The notes under the pieces: generated by a model
Told to the model about the DNA's origin: nothing
The model's database searches: none
Seen by the model: only the letters and a program-made list of their open reading frames with translations
Source: DASUBV01 sp035763085
GTDB taxonomy: Bacteria; Actinomycetota; Actinomycetes; Streptosporangiales; Streptosporangiaceae
Assembly (NCBI GenBank): GCA_035763085.1
Contig: DASUBV010000088.1
Coordinates: forward strand, 1-31,351
DNA: 31,351 nucleotides
Direction: 5' to 3'
Part shown: positions 15,271 through 22,016 of the stretch, piece after piece
Numbering within the stretch: position 1 is the stretch's first letter
Layout: every line of letters starts with the position of its first letter
Program-made: the position numbers and the translations under genes

Positions 15271-15934
15271 GGCAGCCTCCGGCTGCGGACAGCCCGCCAT
15301 CCGGAGCTACGGACTCCCGCGCAGCCACCGGCCCGGCCCGCCGCCGATAACAGAGCGTGACCAACAGTCGAGGGCGCACGAGTGACCGGCCCGCTCCCCG
15401 CTCCCGGGCGCAGGACCGGCTCGACTGAGCTTCCCTCTTGCTGTTATCGGTGAGGAACTCGGACGGGTACCGGCTGCGCTGACCGGCGGCACCGCACGAG
15501 ATCGCAGGGTGGCCACCGTGGGGATAACAACATGGCGGGTCCCGCTGCTGTATGAGCGTGTCAGAGCGACAGGAAGGGCACCGTCGGGCCGCTGCGAGCC
15601 CGGCGGCCGCACCACCGTGACGCTGGCGGACCGGTGGGGACGCAGCCGGGGGCCGCGAGGTGCGGTACGGGCGCACTACTCAGGCGCCGCTGCTGCTCTG
15701 CGGGCGGGCCTCCGGCCGAGCCCTGGCAGGCGTGGCTGGCGGGTGGTTGTTAACCGGGCTCGTGCCTGCCGGCTGCCGGGAAAGACGGCTCCGCCCGACC
15801 GGGCGCCTGGCCGGAGCGACCGAGCCAGCGGGCCGGCCCACTCGGCAGGCGCGGCCACGGCCGGCTCACCCTGGACGGCCGAGTCTCGCTGTACGGCTGA
15901 CTGACCCTGGGAGCGGCTGAGGGTATTGGGCGGC

Positions 15935-16077
15935 CAACTGACCGTGGCCAGTCACCTGACGTGGCACCTGACCCTGGCCAGGCACCTGACCCCGGACAGC
16001 CGGGCTCTGGCCGGTCAACTGAGCCTGGACCCTGGGCAGCCGACTGAGCCCTGGGCGGCCGGCCCGCCCGGGCGGGC
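15935..16077. repeat. Degenerate CACCTGAC repeats and a GC palindrome
   Basis: The motif (CA)CCTGAC(C) with an intervening TGGCCAG recurs several times between about 15935 and 16060 in an irregular tandem arrangement. The tract ends in a perfect 16-bp palindrome GCCCGCCCGGGCGGGC at 16062-16077, followed by more GGGC units. No coding signal. Confidence 0.5.
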
Positions 16078-16185
16078 GGGCGGGCGATAGAGGATGACGG
16101 CCAGCGCCCCTGGGAGCCACCGATGCGGGACAGAAGGCCCCGGCGCCGGGCGGGTAACGATTCGCTCTGAGATAGCCCGGTCAGA

Positions 16186-16220
16186 TTGTGAAGGGATTAC
16201 TTCGAAGATATCGTTTCGAA
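16186..16220 (+). promoter_or_regulatory. Leaderless arsR promoter with paired TTCGAA operator
   Basis: -35 TTGTGA (16186-16191), 17-bp spacer, -10 TATCGT (16209-16214); the predicted start of transcription falls at or within 2 nt of the ATG at 16223. Two TTCGAA hexamers, at 16201-16206 and 16215-16220, lie symmetrically on both sides of the -10 within an AT-rich island. No Shine-Dalgarno sequence precedes the ATG. This layout fits autorepression by the encoded regulator. Confidence 0.65.
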
Positions 16221-16222
16221 AT

Positions 16223-16852
16223 ATGTCCTTCACACCTGACGATGCGGCAGGCGCTCCGCCGCCAGGGATGCCCGGCAATCCCCTGGTGCTGGATGACGCG
16301 CGGATGATGCGGGCGCTGGCGCACCCGGCCCGGATCGCGATCCTCCAGCAGCTGGCGCTCGAGGGGCCGGCGACGGCGACCGAGTGCGCCGACTTCACCG
16401 GCCTATCGCCCTCGGCGTGCAGCTATCACCTGCGGGCACTGGCCAGCTACGGGTTCGTCGAGGAGGACCCGGCGGCTACGGCCGACGGGCGGCAGCGGCC
16501 GTGGCGGGCCCGGATCATCGCGATGACGGTGGAGGACCGGCCGGACCAGCCAGAGGCGGTCCGGGCCGCCGGGCGGCTGCTGCAGGACACCGTGGACGCC
16601 GACGTGGCAGTGCTCCGGCAGCAGTACCGCAGCCGGGCGGCGGAGTACCCGGCCGACTGGCGAGAGGCTGCCGGCGGCCTGATGGACATCCTGCACGTCA
16701 CAGCCAGCGAGCTGGCCGTGGTCCGGCAGCAGATTCAGTCCATCCTCGACCCGTACCGCCGGCTGGAGCGGACCGAGCGCCCGGCCGGCGCCCAGCGGGT
16801 CCGCGTCGAGCTGGACTTGCTGCCCTGGTTCGACCCGGAAGCAGCGCGATGA
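16223..16852 (+). CDS. ArsR-family (winged-helix) transcriptional repressor
   Basis: DNA-binding regulator of 209 aa. The wHTH runs from ALAHPARIAILQQLALEGPATATECADFTGLSPSACSYHLRAL in several blocks (residues about 33-76), with a wing following at GFVEE; this is the HTH_20 type often paired with MFS exporters. The C-terminal 100 residues are helical and hold no cysteine metal site, so a metal sensor is unlikely and a small-molecule ligand is more probable. The ATG at 16223 was chosen because the promoter ends there; an in-frame ATG at 16094 lies upstream of that promoter. The stop overlaps the next start (ATGA), coupling it to the transporter. Confidence 0.88.
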   Translation: MSFTPDDAAGAPPPGMPGNPLVLDDARMMRALAHPARIAILQQLALEGPATATECADFTGLSPSACSYHLRALASYGFVEEDPAATADGRQRPWRARIIAMTVEDRPDQPEAVRAAGRLLQDTVDADVAVLRQQYRSRAAEYPADWREAAGGLMDILHVTASELAVVRQQIQSILDPYRRLERTERPAGAQRVRVELDLLPWFDPEAAR

Positions 16853-18291
16853 CGGCCATGAGCCGGGCCGGCGCGGCGGTCCGCGGCGGTCCGCTGGCCT
16901 GGCGGGACTTCCGCCTGCTGAGCGCCGGCCAGCTCACCTCGACGGTCGGCGACTACTGCTACGCCGTCGCGCTGCCCTGGCTGGTGCTGACGGCGCACGG
17001 CGGGCCGGCGCTGCTGGGCGCGGTGCTGGCGTGCTACGGGGTACCGCGCACGGTGCTGATCCCGGTCGGCGGCGTGCTGGCCGACAAGCTGTCCCCGCGG
17101 GTGGTCATGCTCGCCGCCGACACGGTCCGGGCGGGCCTGGTGGCGGTCCTGGCCGCGCTGGCCGCCGGGCACGTGGTCGCGCTGGCCGTGCTCGGACCGG
17201 TAGCCGCGATCGTGGGTGCCGGGGAGGGCCTGTTCATCCCGGCATCGGCGGCCATCATGCCGACGCTGCTGCCGCCCGCCCAGCTCCAGGCGGGGAACGC
17301 GCTGAATGGCGCGGCAATGCAGCTGGGCTCGCTGGCCGGGCCAGCGATCGGCGGCGCGATCGTGGCGCTGGCGGGCTCGGCGCCCGCGTTCGCGGCCGAT
17401 GCGGCTACCTTCGCGATCTCGGCGCTGACGCTGGCGCTGATCGGGGCCCGCGTGGCGGCGGGGGCACAGGATCCGGTGAGGGCACAGGATCCGGCGGGTG
17501 CCCAGGGGCCTGGCCAAGCAGGCGAAGGGTCTGCCGGGCAGGCGGCAGCTGCGGGGAGTGTCGCGCCGCCCGGCCCGGCCGCCTCGCACGCCCCGGCCGG
17601 GCCGACGGACCCGGCAGCCCCGGCTGACCGCTCGGGCCTGGCGGCGCTGGGCAGCCAGGCCGGGTTCTGGGCGCTGCTGCGCCACGCGCGGCTGCTGCGG
17701 GTCGCCGTGGTGGTGACGATGGCGGCCAACTTCGCTTTCGGAGGCACGTTCGAGGTGGCGCTGCCCGCCCTGGCACACGCCGATTTCGGCGCGGGCGGGT
17801 ACGGCGCCGTGATCGCCTGCCTGGGCGCCGGCGCGGTGCTGGGCACTCTGGCCGCCGCCCGCAACACCGGCCTGCGCCGGCCGATGTACGTCGCGTCGGC
17901 CGCGTTCTTCGTGGACGGCGTGGCTGCAGCGGTGATCCCGTTCGGCGGGATCGTCGTGGCCGCCGCCGCCACCTTCGTGTTCGGGATCGCCAACGGGTTC
18001 GGCAACGTGCTAACCGTCACGCTGATCCAGAAATGGGCCCCGCCGCAGCTGCTGGGGCGGGTGATGAGCATCGTGATGCTCTCCTCGATGGGCAGTTTCC
18101 CGCTTTCGGTGGCGGTGGCCGGGCTGCTGGTCCGGCACATTGGCACGACGCCGTTCTTCCCGATCGCCGGCGCGACCCTGATCGCCGCGATCCTCGGCGC
18201 GCTGACCCAGCGGGAGTACCGGACCCTGGGCGAGCACGAGCAGGCGCCGCGGGACGCGGCCCGCGAACCCGGCCCTGCGACGGCCGGCTAG
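16849..18291 (+). CDS. MFS efflux transporter (MFS_3 / enterobactin-exporter type)
   Basis: Twelve-helix-type major facilitator of 480 aa in the cytoplasmic membrane, probably a drug or metabolite exporter. The N-terminus LAWRDFRLLSAGQLTSTVGDYCYAVALPWLV is the classic MFS_3 opening in several pieces, and the helix 2-3 loop motif A reads GVLADKLSPRVVM. A Pro/Ala/Gly-rich central loop of about 60 residues with repeated AQDP units (about residues 205-262) separates the halves. It begins inside the arsR stop (4-bp overlap), so it is almost certainly under control of that repressor. Substrate cannot be deduced. Confidence 0.88.
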   Translation: MTAMSRAGAAVRGGPLAWRDFRLLSAGQLTSTVGDYCYAVALPWLVLTAHGGPALLGAVLACYGVPRTVLIPVGGVLADKLSPRVVMLAADTVRAGLVAVLAALAAGHVVALAVLGPVAAIVGAGEGLFIPASAAIMPTLLPPAQLQAGNALNGAAMQLGSLAGPAIGGAIVALAGSAPAFAADAATFAISALTLALIGARVAAGAQDPVRAQDPAGAQGPGQAGEGSAGQAAAAGSVAPPGPAASHAPAGPTDPAAPADRSGLAALGSQAGFWALLRHARLLRVAVVVTMAANFAFGGTFEVALPALAHADFGAGGYGAVIACLGAGAVLGTLAAARNTGLRRPMYVASAAFFVDGVAAAVIPFGGIVVAAAATFVFGIANGFGNVLTVTLIQKWAPPQLLGRVMSIVMLSSMGSFPLSVAVAGLLVRHIGTTPFFPIAGATLIAAILGALTQREYRTLGEHEQAPRDAAREPGPATAG

Positions 18292-18388
18292 GCGGCCGGC
18301 CAGGCAGATGGCCCGGCTAGGCTGCGGCCGGCTAGGTCGCTGACCGGTGAAGCGGGCAGGTCAGAGGTGGTCGTAGGCGATCAGGGAG

Positions 18389-18901
18389 TTAGGCGGCGCT
18401 CGGCTCCGGCAGGTAAGCGACCCACTGCGGGTCGCCGTCGTGAACTGCGCCGATCAGGCGCCAGTGCGCCCCGCGGGGCGCGGCCGGGTCAAAGCGCAGC
18501 GTCCAGCCGAGTTCCTCGATGAACCGGTCGGCCTTGCGGTGATTGCAGCGGTTGCAGGAGGCCACGCAGTTCTCCCAGATGTGCTGGCCGCCCCGGCTGC
18601 GCGGGATCACGTGATCGATGGTGTCGGCCTTGACGCCGCAGTAGGCGCACAGGTAGTTATCCCGGCGCATCAGCGCCGCCCGGGTTAGCGGCACCCGGCT
18701 GCGGTGCGGGATCCGGACATACCGGCGCAGCCGGATGACGGAGGGGACGACCAGCCGGGAGGACGCCGAGTGCAGCGTCCTTCCGTCGGCATCGTCGTGC
18801 ACGACCTCCGCTTTGTCGCCCAGGACCAGGCACACCGCGCGGTGCAGCCCAACAGTGGTCAGCGGCTCATACGTGATGTTGAGCAGCAGTACCCGACGCA
18901 C
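18389..18901 (-). CDS. HNH endonuclease
   Basis: Small HNH nuclease of 170 aa. The zinc ribbon pairs are C85/C88 (CAYC) and C116/C119 (CNRC), the catalytic block DH is D96-H97 in TIDHVIPRSRGG, followed by WENCVASCNRCNHRK with N111 and H121. The N-terminal MRRVLLLNITYEPL and RAVCLVLGDKAEVV are typical of the widespread actinobacterial HNH protein whose cellular role is unknown. The GTG at 18901 is preceded at 5 nt by a perfect AGGAGG, which decides the start. It converges on the MFS gene and has no phage genes around it, so it looks resident rather than mobile. Confidence 0.9.
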   Translation of the reverse strand: MRRVLLLNITYEPLTTVGLHRAVCLVLGDKAEVVHDDADGRTLHSASSRLVVPSVIRLRRYVRIPHRSRVPLTRAALMRRDNYLCAYCGVKADTIDHVIPRSRGGQHIWENCVASCNRCNHRKADRFIEELGWTLRFDPAAPRGAHWRLIGAVHDGDPQWVAYLPEPSAA

Positions 18902-19336
18902 GCGCACCTCCTGTCGGGTGCGCTCCGCACATGTGCCGCCGGGGCACCCGTGACCAGTGTGACCGCCGATCGGCCCGGCCGCCAACACCAATAGGGTAGC
19001 CGGGCACCCCCGCCGTCCGGCAGTAGCGCGGCCGGTGAGGTCATGTCTATTCCCGCCCGGACGGTGAGGTCACGGCCAGCCCCGCCGGCAGCACCTGCCC
19101 GCAGATCCGCCCGCAGGCCCCGCCCGCAGACCCGGCCGCAGACCCTGCCCGCACGGTCCGCAGGTCATAGGCTGGCCAGCCCGCAGGCTACTGCCCGCTC
19201 CGCCCGCAGGCCCTTGCCCCCCGCAGGCCCTTGCCTGCCCGCCGCAGGTCAGGGCCTGCCCGTCGGCTGGCCCGGCCGCTCCGTCCCGCCCACCCCGGGA
19301 GCTGACGAACGGCGAAAGGGGCCTTAAAGTGCGGCC
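18902..19336. repeat. Gene-free stretch with degenerate CCCGCAGG repeats
   Basis: From about 19080 to 19262 the plus strand has some ten variants of CCCGCAG(G/A)CC(C/T) at irregular spacing, with longer near-copies such as CCCGCAGGCCCTTGCC. The left part carries the leader of the HNH gene; the right end carries the peptidase promoter. No coding frame is supported. Confidence 0.55.
19302..19330 (+). promoter_or_regulatory. Leaderless promoter of the prolyl oligopeptidase gene
   Basis: CTGACG (19302-19307), 17-bp spacer, TAAAGT (19325-19330), then 6 nt to the ATG at 19337. Both hexamers match 4 of 6 to consensus and the predicted transcription start coincides with the start codon. No Shine-Dalgarno sequence at suitable distance. 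Confidence 0.5.
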
Positions 19337-21562
19337 ATGACCTCATCCCGCGCTGCTGCCCGCTACCCCGCCGCCCCCCGGCTGGACATCACCGAGAACC
19401 TGCTCGGCCACCAGGTGGCCGACCCCTACCGGTGGCTGGAGGACGCGGCCAGCGAGCAGACCAGAACCTGGCTAGCTGCTCAGGATGAGCTGTACGCCGA
19501 CGTGCTGGCCACGCTGCCGGGCCAGGACCGGCTGGCCGGCCGGCTCACCGAGCTGCTGAGCGCCGGGCTGGTCAGCCCGCCCGTCTGGCGCGGCGGCCGG
19601 CAGTTCTACCTGCGCCGGGAGGCGCGCCAGGAGCATGCCGTGCTGTACACGGCGGCCTCCGGCGAGTCCGGGGAGCAGGGCCAGGCCAGCGAGCCGGGCC
19701 AGGCACGGGAGCCCGGTCAGCCAGGCGGGGCGGGCGAGGCCGAGCGGGTGCTGATCGACCCGATGGCCGTTGACCCGTCCGGGACCACCACCCTGGACGC
19801 CTGGCAGCCCGACCACGAGGGCCGCCTGCTGGCCTACCAGCTGTCGGAGGGCGGCCGGGAGGAGTCCGTGCTGCGGGTCATGGACGTGGCCACCGGCCAG
19901 GACGTGGACGGCCCGATCGACCGCTGCCGGTACACCGGGGTGGCGTGGCTGCCCGGCGGCAAGGCGTTCTACTACGTGCGCCGGCTCGCCCCCGATCAGG
20001 TCCCGGCGGGCGAGGACCAGTTCCACCGGCGCGTCTACCTGCACCGGGTGGGGACCCCGCCCGAGGATGACGTGCTGATCCACGGCGAGGGCCGGGAGAA
20101 GACCAACTACTACGGCGTGCTGGTCAGCCGCGATGGCCGGTGGCTGGTCATCGACGCCTCGGCCGGCACCGCGCCGCGCAACGACGTGTGGGTCGCCGAC
20201 CTGACCGCCTCACCGGAGTCGGCGCCCGACCTCCAGGTCCTGCAGGAAGGCGTGGATGCCCTGGCCAGCGTGCGGGCCGGCCGCGATGGCCGGCTGTACG
20301 TGCACACCGACCGGGACGCCCCGCGCGGGCGGCTCGCGGTCGCCGACCAGGCGCACCCGGACTTCCCCGGCGCGGCCAGCTGGCGGGACATCCTGCCCGA
20401 GGACCCCGGCGCGGTGCTCAGCGAGTACACCATCCTGGACGGCGCGGAGCTGGACCGGCCGGCGCTGGTGGCCTCCTGGACCCGGCACGCCATCAGCGAG
20501 ATCACCGTGCACGACCGGGACACCGGCGAGCGGACGGCGCAGCTGAGCCTGGCCGGCCCCGGCGCGGCCGGCGGCCAGCGCCGCCTGGGCTCCGCGGGCG
20601 GCCTGCGCAGCCGTCCCGAGGGCGGGCACGAGGCCTGGCTGAGCTTCACCGACTACGCCACGCCGCCCGTGGTGCTGCATTACGACGCCCGCAGCGGCAC
20701 CGTGACGACGTGGGCCCGCTCCCCCGGCTCGGTCGAGGTGCCGCAGGTCCGTGCCGAGCAGGTGGCCTTCCCGTCGGCCGATGGCACCACGATCCGGATG
20801 ATCGTCATCTCCGGCCCCGCGTCGGCCGGCAGCGACGGCCAGCGCGTCGCGCGGCCGGCGATCCTGTACGGGTACGGCGGATTCAACGTCAGCCTCTCCC
20901 CCGCGTACTCAGCGCAGGCCCTGGCCTGGGTCGAGGCGGGCGGCGTCTACGCCGTCGCGAACCTGCGCGGCGGCAGCGAGGAAGGCGAGGACTGGCACCG
21001 GGCCGGCATGCGCGAGCGCAAGCAGAATGTCTTCGACGACTTCGCCGCCGCCGCCCGGCAGCTGGCCGCCGACGGCTGGACCACGCCCGGCCAGCTGGCT
21101 ATCTCCGGCGGCTCCAACGGCGGCCTGCTCGTCGGCGCCTCGCTGACCCAGCACCCCGAGCTGTTCGCGGCCGTGATCTGCTCGGCACCGCTGCTCGACA
21201 TGATCCGCTACGAGCAGTTCGGGCTCGGCGTGACCTGGAACGACGAGTACGGCCGCGCCGACAACCCCGAGGAACTCGGCTGGCTGCTGGGCTACTCCCC
21301 TTACCACCACGTCCGTGCGGGGACCGCCTACCCGGCCGTGCTGTTCACGATCTTTGACGGCGACACCCGCGTCGACCCGCTGCACGCGCGCAAGATGTGC
21401 GCCGCGCTGCAGCATGCGACTACCGCGCCGCCCGGCACCGCGCCGGTGCTGCTGCGCCGCGAGAAGGACGTCGGCCACGGCGCCCGCGCGGTCAGCCGGA
21501 CCGTAGCGCTGGCCAGCGAGCAGCTGGCGTTCGCCGCCGCGCATACCGGGCTGGCGCTGTAA
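19337..21562 (+). CDS. Prolyl oligopeptidase family serine peptidase (S9A)
   Basis: Cytosolic serine peptidase that cleaves short peptides after proline or basic residues. The 741-aa product has the S9A layout: an N-terminal segment opening with the family motif VADPYRWLED (residues 28-37), a seven-bladed propeller region, and a C-terminal alpha/beta-hydrolase domain. Nucleophile S593 sits in SGGSNGGLL, the aspartate D676 in FDGDTRVDP, and H714 in DVGHGA. No signal peptide is visible. An insertion of about 25 Gly/Gln/Glu/Pro residues (about 110-135, EPGQ-type repeats) is unusual and lies in a blade loop. Prolyl oligopeptidase versus oligopeptidase B cannot be decided by eye; the VADPYRWLED motif favours the former. 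Confidence 0.93.
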   Translation: MTSSRAAARYPAAPRLDITENLLGHQVADPYRWLEDAASEQTRTWLAAQDELYADVLATLPGQDRLAGRLTELLSAGLVSPPVWRGGRQFYLRREARQEHAVLYTAASGESGEQGQASEPGQAREPGQPGGAGEAERVLIDPMAVDPSGTTTLDAWQPDHEGRLLAYQLSEGGREESVLRVMDVATGQDVDGPIDRCRYTGVAWLPGGKAFYYVRRLAPDQVPAGEDQFHRRVYLHRVGTPPEDDVLIHGEGREKTNYYGVLVSRDGRWLVIDASAGTAPRNDVWVADLTASPESAPDLQVLQEGVDALASVRAGRDGRLYVHTDRDAPRGRLAVADQAHPDFPGAASWRDILPEDPGAVLSEYTILDGAELDRPALVASWTRHAISEITVHDRDTGERTAQLSLAGPGAAGGQRRLGSAGGLRSRPEGGHEAWLSFTDYATPPVVLHYDARSGTVTTWARSPGSVEVPQVRAEQVAFPSADGTTIRMIVISGPASAGSDGQRVARPAILYGYGGFNVSLSPAYSAQALAWVEAGGVYAVANLRGGSEEGEDWHRAGMRERKQNVFDDFAAAARQLAADGWTTPGQLAISGGSNGGLLVGASLTQHPELFAAVICSAPLLDMIRYEQFGLGVTWNDEYGRADNPEELGWLLGYSPYHHVRAGTAYPAVLFTIFDGDTRVDPLHARKMCAALQHATTAPPGTAPVLLRREKDVGHGARAVSRTVALASEQLAFAAAHTGLAL

Positions 21563-21609
21563 GCGGCCGCCTCGCGGTCACCTGCGGGCGACCGCCGGCA
21601 GCTGGCTCA

Positions 21610-21654
21610 GGGCGCGCCGGCCCGCCGGGCGCGCCGGCCCGCCGGGCGCGCCGG
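21610..21654. repeat. 17-bp tandem repeat, 2.6 copies
   Basis: GGGCGCGCCGGCCCGCC at 21610-21626 and again at 21627-21643, followed by the first 11 bases at 21644-21654. The unit is not a multiple of three and lies at the 3' end of the DivIVA-like gene. Confidence 0.9.
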
Positions 21655-21760
21655 GTGAGGTCCTCGGCAAAACGATCAAGCGCGGCGTCAACCACCTCCG
21701 CGTCGTAGCCGCCGCGGCGGGTCACCCGGAGCTGCGTGGCGCGGATGTCGCCCGCCATGA

Positions 21761-21775
21761 TGGCCTGGCCTGGCC
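21761..21775. repeat. Pentanucleotide repeat (TGGCC)3
   Basis: Three exact tandem TGGCC units on the plus strand (GGCCA on the coding strand), exactly where the DivIVA-like gene changes frame. Confidence 0.9.
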
Positions 21776-21987
21776 CGGCGCGGCGCTGCCGTTCAGCGTG
21801 GCCTCGATCCGGGTGACGAACTCGTCCACGTCGCTCATGACATAGCCAGGGGATCCCCATCTGGTCCGCGGGAACCGGCCTGCTTCGGGCATTGCTGCAG
21901 CCTCCTCGCTCGTCTCGCTCGTCTGGCTCGCCGGGTCTGGCAGCCGGGCAGAAATCAGGTCACGGCTGGCCGGGCAGGCTCATCGTA

Positions 21988-22003
21988 GGCCGCCGGGGCG
22001 GCC
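21988..22003 (-). terminator. Hairpin downstream of the XRE/TPR gene
   Basis: GGCCGC-CGGG-GCGGCC, a perfect 6-bp stem with a tetraloop, 13 nt after the stop of the minus-strand regulator gene. The rest of the gap 21839-22016 shows nothing. Confidence 0.4.
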
Positions 22004-22016
22004 CGCAGGCCGGGGC

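Larger units (their letters stand above)
14583..16222. other. 1.6-kb region without a convincing gene
   Basis: No reading frame here has recognisable protein features or a supported start. The region instead holds candidate dapA control elements (14694-14748), an orphan minus-strand terminator (14931-14965), a run of DnaA-box-like nonamers (15184-15270), a 10-bp inverted pair CCGATAACAG / CTGTTATCGG at 15344-15353 and 15441-15450, a degenerate repeat tract (about 15935-16077), and the ArsR promoter at its right end. An untranslated RNA is possible but I do not recognise rnpB, tmRNA, 6S or a tRNA. Confidence 0.5.
21492..21838 (-). pseudogene. DivIVA-domain small protein, frame disrupted by two tandem repeats
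   Basis: A reading frame opens at ATG 21838 (MSDVDEFVTRIEATLNGS) but stops at 21724-21722. A second frame, from 21758, carries MAGDIRATQLRVTRRGGYDAEVVDAALDRF, which resembles the DivIVA N-terminal motif (DIR..QF.V.R..GYD..EVD.FLDR). Three tandem GGCCA units (plus-strand 21761-21775) sit at the junction; two units would fuse the frames into one. At the other end a 17-bp repeat (21610-21654) pushes the frame on to 21492, 71 bp into the peptidase gene; one unit fewer would give TGA immediately after the repeat (21609-21607). The implied intact protein is 69 aa. It may be a pseudogene, a phase-variable gene, a start at 21758, or sequencing error. Confidence 0.5.

Noticed and set aside
15084..15676. 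Minus-strand frames covering the DnaA-box-like run
   Set aside because: Composition is irregular, no domains, no supported start; overlapping frames are equally open.
15400..15700. Possible structured RNA such as RNase P RNA or tmRNA
   Set aside because: Lacks the conserved core elements of either; only a generic GC-rich sequence with GAGGAAC is present.
18389..18901. HNH gene as a homing or phage endonuclease
   Set aside because: No intron, intein or phage genes surround it and the protein matches the common resident actinobacterial type.
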